Below are positions 17,722 to 26,218 of a DNA stretch of 36,789 nt, one piece after another. The number at the start of each line of letters is the position of its first letter. Positions within the stretch are counted from its first letter, which is position 1. A program made the position numbers and the translations under genes. The notes under the pieces are model-generated. The model was not told the origin of the DNA and made no database searches. It worked only from the letters and a program-made list of their open reading frames with translations. Source of the DNA: Vulcanimicrobiia bacterium (GTDB lineage Bacteria; Vulcanimicrobiota; Vulcanimicrobiia; Vulcanimicrobiales; Vulcanimicrobiaceae); assembly GCA_024281075.1 (NCBI GenBank), contig JAMXLK010000060.1, positions 1 through 36,789 of the forward strand, in the 5' to 3' direction.

Positions 17722-18522
17722 GTGAGCACGGTGCGTTTGGCGGCGACGGTGATCCTGGCGCGACCGCCGTTCGAAGTCTATCTGGCGCGGCGCAGTGCAA
17801 GCGCCGCTTTCGCCCCCGATGCCTTCGTCTTTCCCGGCGGCACGATCGAAGCGCAGGACGCATCCGAGGCCGTGCGCGCGCGTACCGTCGGGCTCGAGTT
17901 GGAGCGTTTGAATCGCGAATTCCGCGCCGAAGTTCCGCAGGAGCTTACATCAGACGAGCCGACCGTCGGCAACGACGCCGCCGCGACGCTGATGATTGCC
18001 GCCTTGCGCGAGCTCTTCGAGGAAGCGGGCGTTCTGCTGGCCCGCACGGCCGCCGTCCAGCCGGTGGGGCCGCGAACCGGCGACTGGAAGCGCGTTACCG
18101 AGCAGCGCGATGCGGTGCGCAGCGGAGCGCTACCCTTTGCAGATTTTCTCGCGGCGCACGATTGGTACGCCGACGCGCGCGCCCTCACGCTCTTCTCGCA
18201 CTGGATCACGCCGCCGAGCGAGCCGCGCCGCTATAACACGCACTTCTTCTTCGCCGTCGCGCCGCCGGATCAGGCGGCCCTTGCCGATGCGTCGGAAACG
18301 CATGACGGCATTTGGATCGCTCCCGCCGCGGCACTCGAGCGGCGTAGTTCCGGAACGCTTCATCTCGTCTATCCGACGATCAAACATTTGGAGCGGCTCG
18401 CGCGCTTCGATTCCGTCGAAGCCGCATTGGAATACGCGCAGCGCAAACGCGTACTGACGATCGTACCGAAGGATACCGCCGATGATTTCGAGATTCCGGC
18501 GGTGCTCGAAAACGCATGGTAA
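17722..18522 (+). CDS. Nudix hydrolase with split Nudix box (NUDT19/CoA-diphosphatase-like)
   Basis: 266 aa. The Nudix box is interrupted: GGTIEAQDA (GX5E part) is separated from ALRELFEEAGVLL (REUXEEXGU part) by about 45 residues. That layout is seen in NUDT19/RP2-type peroxisomal CoA diphosphatases and their bacterial relatives. The N-terminal strand is VRLAATVILARPPFEVYLARRS, followed by FVFPGG. The family cleaves nucleoside diphosphate-X compounds; CoA derivatives are plausible, not shown. The start is GTG. The 3' end overlaps the MBL gene by seven bases, so the two are coexpressed. Confidence 0.88.
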   Translation: MSTVRLAATVILARPPFEVYLARRSASAAFAPDAFVFPGGTIEAQDASEAVRARTVGLELERLNREFRAEVPQELTSDEPTVGNDAAATLMIAALRELFEEAGVLLARTAAVQPVGPRTGDWKRVTEQRDAVRSGALPFADFLAAHDWYADARALTLFSHWITPPSEPRRYNTHFFFAVAPPDQAALADASETHDGIWIAPAAALERRSSGTLHLVYPTIKHLERLARFDSVEAALEYAQRKRVLTIVPKDTADDFEIPAVLENAW

Positions 18523-19424
18523 CGCTCGTTCGTGCCCCAAACCCATCCGCGATGACGCTGCAGGGGACGAATTCGTACGTCATCGATTGCGGCGATGCAA
18601 CGGCGCTCGTGATCGATCCCGGCCCCGGGATCGACGAGCATTTGCATGCGCTCGTCGACGCCGCGCAATCGCGCGGCCTCACCATTGCGGCGATCGCGCT
18701 GACGCACGGACATCCCGATCACGCCTCCGGCGCGTCACGGCTCGCAGGCATGACGCACGCGCCGCTCTACGCACATCCGAAGAGTAAGATTGCGCACGAC
18801 GTCGATCTCCCGCTCGAGGGCGAGTTGCGGGCCGGCGCGACCGCGCTGCGCACGATCGATGCGCCGGGCCACAGTTTCGATCACGCCGTCTTTTATTTGG
18901 CGCCGGAGGCGGCGCTCTTTACCGGCGACACGATCTTAGGTGAAGGCACGACCGTCGTCGCCCCGCCCGGCGGCGCGATGCGCCCGTATCAACGAACGCT
19001 GCGGCGGCTTGCCGGCGAGTTCGGCGACGCGCGCGTGCTGTACGGTGGACACGGGCCGGTGGTCAACGATCCGAAAACCAAAATCGCCGAATACATCGCG
19101 CACCGGCAGATGCGCGAGCAGCAGATTCTCGACGCCTTGAGCGAGGGACCGCAGACGATCCCGGATCTCGTCCGCCGGATTTATTCGCCGCAGCGCCAGC
19201 CGCTTTGGCCGGCAATGGCACGACAGATCCTCGCGCATCTCGTCGCACTCGAAGACGAGGGACGCGTGCGTTCGGAAGTGTTGGACCGCGCCATGACACC
19301 CGAAGAATGGGCGATCCTCAATCCGCGCATCGAAGAGTTCGTCGGCCCGCAGGAAGCTGCGGTGATCACCGCCGAGTTAGGAGCGGAAATGCGATTGGAA
19401 ACGCTCCGGCAATATCAACGATGA
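18516..19424 (+). CDS. metallo-beta-lactamase-fold hydrolase with C-terminal winged helix (LACTB2-like)
   Basis: 302 aa. The metal motif THGHPDH (His64, His66, Asp68, His69) is followed by downstream ligands in APGHSFDHAVF, FTGDTILG and LYGGHGPVV. The N-terminus (LQGTNSYVIDCGDATALVIDPGPG) and the C-terminal helical/winged-helix part (AEYIAHRQMREQQILDALSEGPQTIPDLVRRIY...LAHLVALEDEGRV) match the LACTB2 subgroup, whose members include ribonucleases and thioester hydrolases. The start lies inside the Nudix gene, giving translational coupling. With the Nudix partner it may act in CoA/acyl-thioester turnover; this is inference. Confidence 0.9.
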   Translation: MVTLVRAPNPSAMTLQGTNSYVIDCGDATALVIDPGPGIDEHLHALVDAAQSRGLTIAAIALTHGHPDHASGASRLAGMTHAPLYAHPKSKIAHDVDLPLEGELRAGATALRTIDAPGHSFDHAVFYLAPEAALFTGDTILGEGTTVVAPPGGAMRPYQRTLRRLAGEFGDARVLYGGHGPVVNDPKTKIAEYIAHRQMREQQILDALSEGPQTIPDLVRRIYSPQRQPLWPAMARQILAHLVALEDEGRVRSEVLDRAMTPEEWAILNPRIEEFVGPQEAAVITAELGAEMRLETLRQYQR

Positions 19425-20029
19425 TGCGCCGCTTCGCAGCTCTCGCAACCTTCGCCGCGCTCGTTTCTTGCATGCCGTCGGCCGGACCCACGATCCCCGG
19501 CGACCAGACGGTCCCGCCGCCGCAGTCCTGCTACGTCGCCAAACGCGACCCCACGACGGTCAAGGCGACGATCACGTTTTACGGATGGCCGGACAACTCG
19601 CCGCCGGGCAATGCGATCGCGCATCCCGTGATACACAAGCACGCCGGCGGCGACGGCACGTACTGCAACCCGACGACTTTCGCGACCGAAAAGGCGAACA
19701 ACGAGCGGATTCCCTACGGAACCAAGATCTACGTGCCGTTCATCAAGCAGTATTTCATCCGTGAAGACCTCTGCGCGGCGTCGGGGCCAAAGAGCGGGAG
19801 CGGGAGCAACGGATGTAAGGGAATCTGGTTCGATCTCTGGATCGGGGGAACGGCGAAATCGAACTTCCATGCCGTCATCAAATGCGAACGCAAACTGACA
19901 CCCGGCAAAAAAGTCTCCGTCATCCTTTGGCCGCGCGACGGGCTGCCCGTCGCTCATCCGGGTCCGATCTACCGTAATCATCCGCCGCCAGACGGCTCGT
20001 GTGATGGGAAGCCCTTACTCGATAGTTAG
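19421..20029 (+). CDS. secreted lipoprotein, probable double-psi beta-barrel-like domain
   Basis: 202 aa from ATG 19421, overlapping the MBL stop (ATGA). The lipoprotein signal MMRRFAALATFAALVSC has Cys17. The mature part is Cys-rich (about seven Cys) and reads TITFYGWPDNSPPGNAIAHPV...AGGDGTYCNPTTFATEK...IPYGTKIYVPFIKQYFIREDLCAASG...GIWFDLWIGG. The order of YG..D..., TFA, PYGTKIYVP and a D/E-rich end recalls RlpA/3D/endoglucanase-like double-psi barrels, but I cannot name the family. It is likely envelope-attached, possibly polysaccharide-related. Its 3' end overlaps the convergent oxidoreductase by 15 bases. Confidence 0.8.
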   Translation: MMRRFAALATFAALVSCMPSAGPTIPGDQTVPPPQSCYVAKRDPTTVKATITFYGWPDNSPPGNAIAHPVIHKHAGGDGTYCNPTTFATEKANNERIPYGTKIYVPFIKQYFIREDLCAASGPKSGSGSNGCKGIWFDLWIGGTAKSNFHAVIKCERKLTPGKKVSVILWPRDGLPVAHPGPIYRNHPPPDGSCDGKPLLDS

Positions 20030-21016
20030 AACCACTTTGCCGAATTGATGGGCGGCCGCAAGCCGCTCGAATGCGTCGACACCGTCGTCAAGCGCGAAGA
20101 CGCGATCGATCGCGGGCCTCAAACCGTCATCGAAGAGCCGCAACATTGCTGCAAAATCCTGCGGGCTTCCCATGGACGTGCCGAGGATGCTGACGTGCTT
20201 CCAAAAGAGCGGAAACATCTTGATGGACGCCTCGCCGACCGTGCCGCCATAAATGACGATGCGTCCGCCCGGGCGTACGACGTCGAGCGCCTTGCGAAGC
20301 GTATCGCCGCCGGACGAGTCGACGATGAGATCGACCGGGCCGGTCGAGCGTAAGAGTTTCGGCCAATCGGCATTGGCGGCGTAGTTGATTGCCAGGTCGG
20401 CGCCGAGCGCGCGCGCTCGCTCGAGCTTTTCGTCGCTGCTCGACGTCACGATCGCGTGCGCGCCGGCCCACTTCGCAAAGAGCAGCACGAACGTCTGTAC
20501 GCCGCCGCCGACGCCGGTAATCAAGACCGTTTCGCCCGGCTGCAGCGCGCCGCGCGTAAAGAGCGCGCGATATGCGGTGAGTCCGGCGAGTGGAATCGCC
20601 GCCGCCTCTTCCATCGATAGCGCCGGCGGTTTTCGATGAACGTTGTCGACCGGCACCACCGCGTATTGCGCAAACGTTCCGTCGCGCGGCATGCCGAGAA
20701 TGGTCGCGGTTGCCGCATTCCAGACGCGCGGGTCGTCGCCCCACGCAAGCATCGGATCGATGACGACTTCGTCGCCTTCGGCAAGTCCGGAAACCACCGA
20801 ACCGAGCGCTGCGACTTCACCGGCTCCGTCCGATCCGAGGGTTACCGGCATCCGAATCCTCGGATAGAGTCCTTGCGTGATGAAGACGTCGCGATGATTG
20901 AGGGCCGCGGCGCGCACGCGCACGAGCACCTCTCCGTCTCCGGCCGGCGGAACGGCGACATCGTCGACCCGTAGATTTTGAGGACCGCCGATCTCGTGCA
21001 GCCGTAGTGCGCGCAT
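20015..21016 (-). CDS. MDR-family alcohol dehydrogenase / quinone oxidoreductase
   Basis: 333 aa from ATG 21016 (MRALRLHEIGGPQNLRV); a GTG at 21022 overlapping the upstream TGA is equally possible. The GroES-like domain is PAGDGEVLVRVRAAALNHRDVFITQGLYP...LGSDGAGEVAALG. The Rossmann part is LQPGETVLITGVGGGVQTFVLLFAKWAGAHAIVTSSSDEKLERARALGAD, with DSSGGDTLRKALDVVRPGGRIVIYGG. The four-Cys structural zinc lobe is absent, and the catalytic Cys position is Asn-His (LNHRDVF), which favours a zinc-independent, NADPH-using quinone oxidoreductase-like enzyme. It directly follows the TonB receptor gene on the same strand. Confidence 0.9.
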   Translation of the reverse strand: MRALRLHEIGGPQNLRVDDVAVPPAGDGEVLVRVRAAALNHRDVFITQGLYPRIRMPVTLGSDGAGEVAALGSVVSGLAEGDEVVIDPMLAWGDDPRVWNAATATILGMPRDGTFAQYAVVPVDNVHRKPPALSMEEAAAIPLAGLTAYRALFTRGALQPGETVLITGVGGGVQTFVLLFAKWAGAHAIVTSSSDEKLERARALGADLAINYAANADWPKLLRSTGPVDLIVDSSGGDTLRKALDVVRPGGRIVIYGGTVGEASIKMFPLFWKHVSILGTSMGSPQDFAAMLRLFDDGLRPAIDRVFALDDGVDAFERLAAAHQFGKVVLTIE

Positions 21017-21018
21017 CG

Positions 21019-23448
21019 TCACTCGTGAACGGTCACGATGAATTTGAGTGCAGCCGGCTGCACGAACAACGCATCGGTCGGCGTATTCGCCAAGAACGTC
21101 GTATTGTTCGGCCCCGGATAGAGACCGCGATACGGAACCCCGGCGGCGTAGAGCGTAAAGGGACCGGAGACCGCGTTAAAGATGTTCGTCGCTGCGAGCG
21201 TAAAGTCGATATGGCGGTAGCTCCAGCCGGCGGCGCCGTCGACCATCGTATACGGCGGTTGGTTCAACGTGTTGTTCCTACCGGCAATCGTGAGCGCGGT
21301 CGCCGCATGCCAACCGTTCTTTGCCCACGAAAGCGTCACCGATCCTTGCTGCTGCGGCACGCCGACAAACTGCTGGTAGTCCACGAGCGTCCCGCCGGAC
21401 GTCGGATTTGAGACGAACGGTCCAAGCGCGTACGGATACGCGACGTTGAGGCCGTACGCCAGCGTCGCGGTTATGTTGAGACGCGGAAACGTCTCCTTAT
21501 AATGGGCTTCCGCACCTTCGTAAACGGCGTTGCCGATGTTGACTGGAATTTCGTAGGCGAAACCGGGAGGCGTGCTGCAAAAACTCTTCGCGCCGCCGCC
21601 GGGATAGTAGTTTTCGATCGTATCTCGCAAGTTCGACCGATACAGCGATACGTCGAGCGTGGAGCGGCTGGAGAATAGATGAGAAAAGCCCAACTCGTAT
21701 TCGGTCGCATGCTCCGGCCGTTCAAGCGGATTACCGTTCGCCGTGATACAGTTTGCGTCCAGCGGCGGGAGGCCGGGATTGGGTTGGAGTTTGCCGTTGA
21801 CGACGACGGGCGGAAAGAAGTACAGCTCTGCAAGCAGCGGCGGCCGAAAGCCGGTTCCAACGGAGAAGTGCACGTCGCTGGAGCTGCCGAGATCATCGCT
21901 GAGCCCAAGCCTCCAGTTCAACGTATTCCCGAACGTCGAATAATTCGCGTCGTAGAGCCCGGCGGAAAGGCGGAACGTTCCAACCTCTTGCGAACCGCGA
22001 AGGAAATACGATTGGATGCTCTGATTCAGCGGTCCGGTAATTCCCGCACCGCTCAGAGCCTCTTGGCGCAGATAACCGCCGAAAACAAACTCACCTTCCT
22101 CGAAGGTACGTCCCCACGAAAGCGCTTCGTTATAGCGCGTATCCCGGTGCGCGACGTCGTACGGCGAGACTGCGCCCCCGCTAAAATCAACGTTGTTGTC
22201 GGCAGCGTAGAAGTTCGCCGAGAGCGTTCCCGAGCCGAGCGGCGTGCGCGAGTACGCTTGGTACGCACGGACGCTCTGCGCGAAGTTTGCACTTCCCGGC
22301 CCGACGTGATCGCCGAATACCGGATTGGGAATCTCGTTTGATGACCCCGAGCTCGGGGAGAAGCCGCACGCCGCCCCGGGGCCGCTCAACACGCACGTCG
22401 GATTCCCGGCGATGCCGTTGAGAGCGCCCGATTCGTCGCGAACGTTGCCGAGCGTGAAAACGCGAAAGCCGGCGTCGGAACCTTGAGAGAAATTGTAGTC
22501 GAGATTGATGAGTCCGAGGCGCGCCGCGATCGAGGAGCCGAGATGGGCGTGGAACGGGCAGTTCGGCGTCTTCTTTGGTGTTTGCGGACCGCAGTAGACC
22601 GGCAAATTATTAGCCGGTACGACCCAATCGTATTGATTGACTTGTCCGGCCTGCTGAAAATTGTCGGCGGCGAGTGCATACCCGAGCTTGCCGAGCGTTC
22701 CGGTTGCATTGAGCCAGGTCTGGGTCGTGCCGTACGAACCGGCGGAAGTCGAAAAGTTGAGATGGTTCGTTTGCGTGGGCCGCAGCGAAACGAAGTTGAC
22801 CGCTCCGCCAAACGTATTACTGCCCTCGGAATCCATCGGTCCCAAGCCTTCGGTAACGTTCACGCTGTTGAAGGCGGGCACGGCGAACTGTGAGAGGTCC
22901 ATGTCACCGGTGTTGCCGTCGTTGAGCAACTGCCCGTCGAGCGTTACCAACGCTTCCGAAGGGTCCGGACCACGTAAGGAGACGACCTCAGGTGAGGTCG
23001 GCGCTCCCGCGTCCGGACGTTGGATCACGACCGATGGAACTTGCTGCAATGCTTGTGAAACCTGCGTATATCCGAGGGCGTCCATCTGGGCCCGCGAGAC
23101 GCTGACCTCCGGGACAACGTCGCGCGTCAGCGTATAGCCGCCACTGACGGTCACCACACCGATGGTGCGCAGTTGCGGAGTATCGCTCGGTTCGAGCACG
23201 ACATCGATGTGCGACCCTTCGCTCACATCGCCCGTATTCACCGTGACCGTAGCGTAGCCACGTGAAGCGACGGTCAAATCGTATCGCCCCCGCGGAATCG
23301 TCACCGTAAAGTTCCCTCTGTCATCAGTCGTCGCCCCGAACGTCTGCGCGCCCCGCAAGGTGATCTCCGCACGAGCGATCGGCGCGCCGCTTGGCGTGCG
23401 AACGCTTCCACCGACCAGGCAGCATACCGCAAGCAGAATCGGTAGCAT
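21019..23448 (-). CDS. TonB-dependent outer-membrane receptor with N-terminal carboxypeptidase-regulatory-like domain
   Basis: 809 aa. After a short hydrophobic leader (MLPILLAVCCLVGG) comes a CarboxypepD_reg-like beta-sandwich (GSVRTPSGAPIARAEITLRGAQTFGATTDDRGNFTVTIPRGRYDLTVASRGY). The plug follows (VSRAQMDALGYTQVSQALQQVPSVVI...SLRGPDPSEALVTLDGQLLNDG...VNVTEGLGPMDSEGSNTFGGAVNFVSL). The long beta-barrel ends FIVTVHE. It imports a chelate or nutrient; the substrate cannot be told. The leader lacks basic residues and the ATG has no nearby ribosome site, so the start is uncertain. Its presence indicates an outer membrane. Confidence 0.93.
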   Translation of the reverse strand: MLPILLAVCCLVGGSVRTPSGAPIARAEITLRGAQTFGATTDDRGNFTVTIPRGRYDLTVASRGYATVTVNTGDVSEGSHIDVVLEPSDTPQLRTIGVVTVSGGYTLTRDVVPEVSVSRAQMDALGYTQVSQALQQVPSVVIQRPDAGAPTSPEVVSLRGPDPSEALVTLDGQLLNDGNTGDMDLSQFAVPAFNSVNVTEGLGPMDSEGSNTFGGAVNFVSLRPTQTNHLNFSTSAGSYGTTQTWLNATGTLGKLGYALAADNFQQAGQVNQYDWVVPANNLPVYCGPQTPKKTPNCPFHAHLGSSIAARLGLINLDYNFSQGSDAGFRVFTLGNVRDESGALNGIAGNPTCVLSGPGAACGFSPSSGSSNEIPNPVFGDHVGPGSANFAQSVRAYQAYSRTPLGSGTLSANFYAADNNVDFSGGAVSPYDVAHRDTRYNEALSWGRTFEEGEFVFGGYLRQEALSGAGITGPLNQSIQSYFLRGSQEVGTFRLSAGLYDANYSTFGNTLNWRLGLSDDLGSSSDVHFSVGTGFRPPLLAELYFFPPVVVNGKLQPNPGLPPLDANCITANGNPLERPEHATEYELGFSHLFSSRSTLDVSLYRSNLRDTIENYYPGGGAKSFCSTPPGFAYEIPVNIGNAVYEGAEAHYKETFPRLNITATLAYGLNVAYPYALGPFVSNPTSGGTLVDYQQFVGVPQQQGSVTLSWAKNGWHAATALTIAGRNNTLNQPPYTMVDGAAGWSYRHIDFTLAATNIFNAVSGPFTLYAAGVPYRGLYPGPNNTTFLANTPTDALFVQPAALKFIVTVHE

Positions 23449-23518
23449 AGGAGCAAGCAGCTTCGCGCGCTACTCCTTGCCAGGCCTTCCCGTTTACGGC
23501 GACGTAGAGACCCCGGCG

Positions 23519-23776
23519 ATGAATAACCGAGCCAAGAGCCTGCGCGCCTTCTTTCGCGGCCTCGCGCGCGTGCAGCAAACCTTTACCATTGAGATTGGTC
23601 CGCTGCGTGCAAGCGGAGTGCCCGCGATTTTGGTTGGCGTAACCGGCATTCTCGTCGCCAGCGGAGTAACGATCGCGCTCTCCAAGGGTGCGACGCGTCT
23701 ACCCGAAACGCTCGGCGAGGCGCGCGGTCTGGCCGAAGCGCTCAACTCCGGACATTCGCCCCGCCTGAAGTCGTGA
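23519..23776 (+). CDS. small single-pass membrane protein, unknown function
   Basis: 85 aa from ATG 23519; the longer track ORF would run back into the TonB receptor gene on the other strand. It has a basic amphipathic head (MNNRAKSLRAFFRGLARVQQ), one hydrophobic segment (VPAILVGVTGILVASGVTIAL) and an Ala/Glu tail. I do not recognise a family. Its stop overlaps the bolA start, so it is likely translated with bolA-grx-sulfurtransferase. The coupling is the main reason to believe it is real. Confidence 0.6.
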   Translation: MNNRAKSLRAFFRGLARVQQTFTIEIGPLRASGVPAILVGVTGILVASGVTIALSKGATRLPETLGEARGLAEALNSGHSPRLKS

Positions 23777-24009
23777 TCGATAACGGTTCGCTCACGCAAT
23801 TGATACGAGCCCGAATCCCCGATGCCGAGGTCGGCGTCGTGGACCGCACGGGCACGATGGACCATTTCAACGTCACGGTGCGCTCGAAAGCCTTTGCCGG
23901 CAAGACGCTCATCGAGCAGCATCAGCTGGTGTACGGCGCGCTGCGCGAGGCGCTCGCGGACGGTCGCGTGCACGCCGTCGAGCTTAAAACCATTACCGCG
24001 CAGGAGTAA
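23773..24009 (+). CDS. bolA: BolA-family protein
   Basis: 78 aa with the BolA fold: IRARIPDAEVGVVDRTGTMDHFNVTVRSKAFAGKTLIEQHQLVYGALREALADGRVHAVELKTIT. The helix-turn region KTLIEQHQLVY..L and a late His (VHAVELKT) are typical. BolA proteins pair with monothiol glutaredoxins through a shared [2Fe-2S] cluster, and the glutaredoxin gene follows eight bases later. The start is GTG, overlapping the upstream stop. The gene belongs to the short BolA/IbaG group; the exact subtype is uncertain. Confidence 0.92.
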   Translation: MIDNGSLTQLIRARIPDAEVGVVDRTGTMDHFNVTVRSKAFAGKTLIEQHQLVYGALREALADGRVHAVELKTITAQE

Positions 24010-24016
24010 GAGAAAC

Positions 24017-24370
24017 ATGGATTACAAGGACGAGATCGCAAACGAGCTTGCGGCAAATACAATCGTCGTGTACGGCAAAGGAACGAAAACGGCGCCGCGC
24101 TGCGGATTTACGCTGGAGACGATCGAATTCTTCAACCACTTCGGTTACCCATTTGAAGTGATCGACGTGCTCGAAAACATGCCCAAACGTGAAGCGCTTT
24201 CCGCGATGACCGATTGGCCCACGCTGCCGAAGGTCTTCATCAAGGGCAAGTTTTACGGCGATACGGATATTCTCGGCCCGATGGCGGAGAGCGGCGAGCT
24301 GCAAACGACGCTCGAGGAAGCTTTCGGCGCGCCGGCGGCACGAAAAGAAACGATCGATCTGCGTCAGTGA
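24017..24370 (+). CDS. monothiol glutaredoxin (Grx4/GrxD-type) with CGFT active site
   Basis: 117 aa from ATG 24017, after CAGGAG. Iron-sulfur-carrier monothiol glutaredoxin: VVYGKGTKTAPRCGFT (Cys29; GSH-binding Lys upstream), WPTLPKVFIKGKFYGDTDIL with the cis-Pro, and a C-terminal helix. The family signature is CGFS; here it is CGFT, a conservative but unusual change. The bolA-grx order supports a role in Fe-S cluster delivery. The stop overlaps the sulfurtransferase start. Confidence 0.93.
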   Translation: MDYKDEIANELAANTIVVYGKGTKTAPRCGFTLETIEFFNHFGYPFEVIDVLENMPKREALSAMTDWPTLPKVFIKGKFYGDTDILGPMAESGELQTTLEEAFGAPAARKETIDLRQ

Positions 24371-25218
24371 CCTACACGACGGTCATTTCTGCCGAGCAGC
24401 TGCACGAACGGCTCGGGAGTTCCGAACTCGTGATCTTCGATTGCCGGCATTCGCTCGAGGATTTTGAACTCGGCCGGCGGCTGTACGACGAGTCGCACAT
24501 TCCCGGCGCATTCTTCGCCGACGCCGAAACCGATTTGAGCGGACCCAAGACCGGCACGAACGGCCGCCATCCGCTGCCCGACCCCGAGGGTCTCGCGCGC
24601 TTCCTCCGCGTTCGCGGCGTTAACGCCGATACGCAAATCGTCGCGTACGACGACGGCGGCGATATTTGGGCGCCGCGTTTTTGGTTTCTCGCGCGCTGGA
24701 TCGGACACGATGCCGTTGCGATACTCGACGGCGGCCTCACGGCCTGGAAAGCGCGCGGATATCCCGTCACCGCCGCACCGATGCAGCCGGTGCGCGAAGG
24801 CTCGTTGACGCTTCGGCTGCGTCCCGAGTATGTCGTCGATGCGACGTACGTTGCGCAGCATCTTCGCAGCGATGCCATGCAGCTGATCGATGCGCGCGCG
24901 CACGATCGTTATAGCGGCGTGGCCGGCGGGATGGATCCGGTCGCCGGTCATATTCCCGGCGCCAAGAACCGGTGCTACGAAGAAAACTTTCGGCCCGACG
25001 GCACGTTGAAATCTTCCCAAGAGCTGCGCGCCGACTTCGAGCGCGCGGGCTTCGATCCGAAACGCACGGTGCACCAATGCGGCTCCGGCGTCTCCGCCAC
25101 GGTCAACCAACTAGCGATGCAGCACGCGGGCCTGGAAGGCTCGCGCGTCTACAACGGCTCGTGGAGCGAATGGATCAGCGACCCCTCACGTCCCATCGCA
25201 ACCGGCTCCGAACCTTAG
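24367..25218 (+). CDS. two-domain rhodanese-type sulfurtransferase
   Basis: 283 aa from GTG 24367 (overlapping the glutaredoxin TGA). The N-terminal inactive rhodanese domain is VIFDCRHSLEDFELGRRLYDESHIPGAFFADAETDL...GRHPLPDPEGLARFL. The C-terminal active domain is DARAHDRYSGVAGGMDPVAGHIPGAKNRCYEENF, with active-site loop HQCGSGVSA (Cys238). The loop type (CGSGVT/SA) suits thiosulfate or 3-mercaptopyruvate sulfurtransferases. It transfers sulfane sulfur to cyanide or thiol acceptors. The coupling to bolA-grx suggests sulfur/Fe-S metabolism. Confidence 0.94.
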   Translation: MTYTTVISAEQLHERLGSSELVIFDCRHSLEDFELGRRLYDESHIPGAFFADAETDLSGPKTGTNGRHPLPDPEGLARFLRVRGVNADTQIVAYDDGGDIWAPRFWFLARWIGHDAVAILDGGLTAWKARGYPVTAAPMQPVREGSLTLRLRPEYVVDATYVAQHLRSDAMQLIDARAHDRYSGVAGGMDPVAGHIPGAKNRCYEENFRPDGTLKSSQELRADFERAGFDPKRTVHQCGSGVSATVNQLAMQHAGLEGSRVYNGSWSEWISDPSRPIATGSEP

Positions 25219-25697
25219 CGTTTAGCCGGGGGCGGTACGGCGAACGGTTTCGCGACGGCGCCGGCGGGCGAGGATTCGAGCCGAGCGAGATCTTCTGACG
25301 TGGGCGCTTGCGAAAAATCGCGACACGTATCGACGACGCAGTAGAATCCGAACGGCGTCGGACCGCGATTGACGAACTGGTGCAGCTCCAACGGCCCGAC
25401 GTAGATCACGTCGTTCGGACCAATTTCCGTTGCGGTATCACCGATCACCGCGTATCCCAGGCCTTCACGCACGATGACGTAGTGTTCGTGCTCGTGCTTT
25501 TCGAGGCGCGATGCGGCGCCCGGCTGCACTTCGAAGTAACGGAGCTCCATCCGCGGCCCCGGCTCGCTCGCCTCGCTCTTGCGGCTTCCTACGAGCGTGT
25601 GGCGAGCGACGCCCGTGCCGGGCGCATCCGGCGTGTAGCCCGCCGGTTCGACGCCCTCCCAGCCGCCTTGCGAGGATCGAATAATTCGTCGCTGCAT
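25215..25697 (-). CDS. cupin-domain protein
   Basis: 160 aa from ATG 25697 (a GTG at 25715 is also possible). Cupin motif 1 is ASRLEKHEHEHYVIVREGLGYAVIGD and motif 2 is IYVGPLELHQFVNRG, with His and Glu positions able to hold a metal. The head (QRRIIRSSQGGWEGVEPAGYTPDAPGTGVARHTLVGSRKSEASEPGPRMELRYFEVQPG) suggests a small single-cupin binding protein. The function is not assignable. The stop overlaps that of the convergent sulfurtransferase by four bases; the 5' end is close to the divergent EVE gene. Confidence 0.85.
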   Translation of the reverse strand: MQRRIIRSSQGGWEGVEPAGYTPDAPGTGVARHTLVGSRKSEASEPGPRMELRYFEVQPGAASRLEKHEHEHYVIVREGLGYAVIGDTATEIGPNDVIYVGPLELHQFVNRGPTPFGFYCVVDTCRDFSQAPTSEDLARLESSPAGAVAKPFAVPPPAKR

Positions 25698-25744
25698 CGG
25701 TGCCCACCATAGCACACGACCCGGCGGCGGCGAAAGAGCCGCGA

Positions 25745-26218
25745 ATGCCCAGGCACTGGCTGCTCAAGACCGAGCCGAGCGCATATTCGTTCGATCGGCT
25801 TCGGACCGACGGAACCACGCCATGGACGGGCGTGCGCAACTTTCAGGCACGCAACAACATGATGGAGATGCGCATCGGCGATCTCGCATTCTTCTATCAC
25901 TCGAGCATCGCGGAGCCGGCGGCCGTCGGCATCTGCAAGGTGGTGAAAGAGGCCTATCCCGACTTCACGCAGTTCGACCGCACGAGCGAGTACTTTGACG
26001 GCCGCTCCAAGCAAGGCAAGCCGATCTGGTTCATGGTCGACGTCGCGTACGTCGAGCCGCTGGCGCGACCCGTGACGATCGCACAGATGCGCGCCGAGCC
26101 GCGGCTCGTCGGCATGTCGTTACTCCGGCGCGGACAACGTCTTTCGGTGCAGCCGGTGATGCCGCACGAATGGAAGATCGTGCTGGAGCTAGCGCGCCTT
26201 ACGCCTGAGCTTGAGTGA
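25745..26218 (+). CDS. EVE-domain protein
   Basis: 157 aa from ATG 25745 (MPRHWLLKTEPSAYSFDRL); the track start lies 15 codons upstream. It is the classic bacterial EVE/THYN1-like PUA-fold protein: TPWTGVRNFQARNNMMEMRIGDLAFFYHSSIAEPAAVGICKVVKEAYPDFTQFD, then WFMVDVAYVEPLARPVTIAQMR and LLRRGQRLSVQPVMPHEWKIVLEL. EVE domains bind modified bases in nucleic acids. The 3' end overlaps convergent ppk by 20 bases. Confidence 0.94.
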   Translation: MPRHWLLKTEPSAYSFDRLRTDGTTPWTGVRNFQARNNMMEMRIGDLAFFYHSSIAEPAAVGICKVVKEAYPDFTQFDRTSEYFDGRSKQGKPIWFMVDVAYVEPLARPVTIAQMRAEPRLVGMSLLRRGQRLSVQPVMPHEWKIVLELARLTPELE

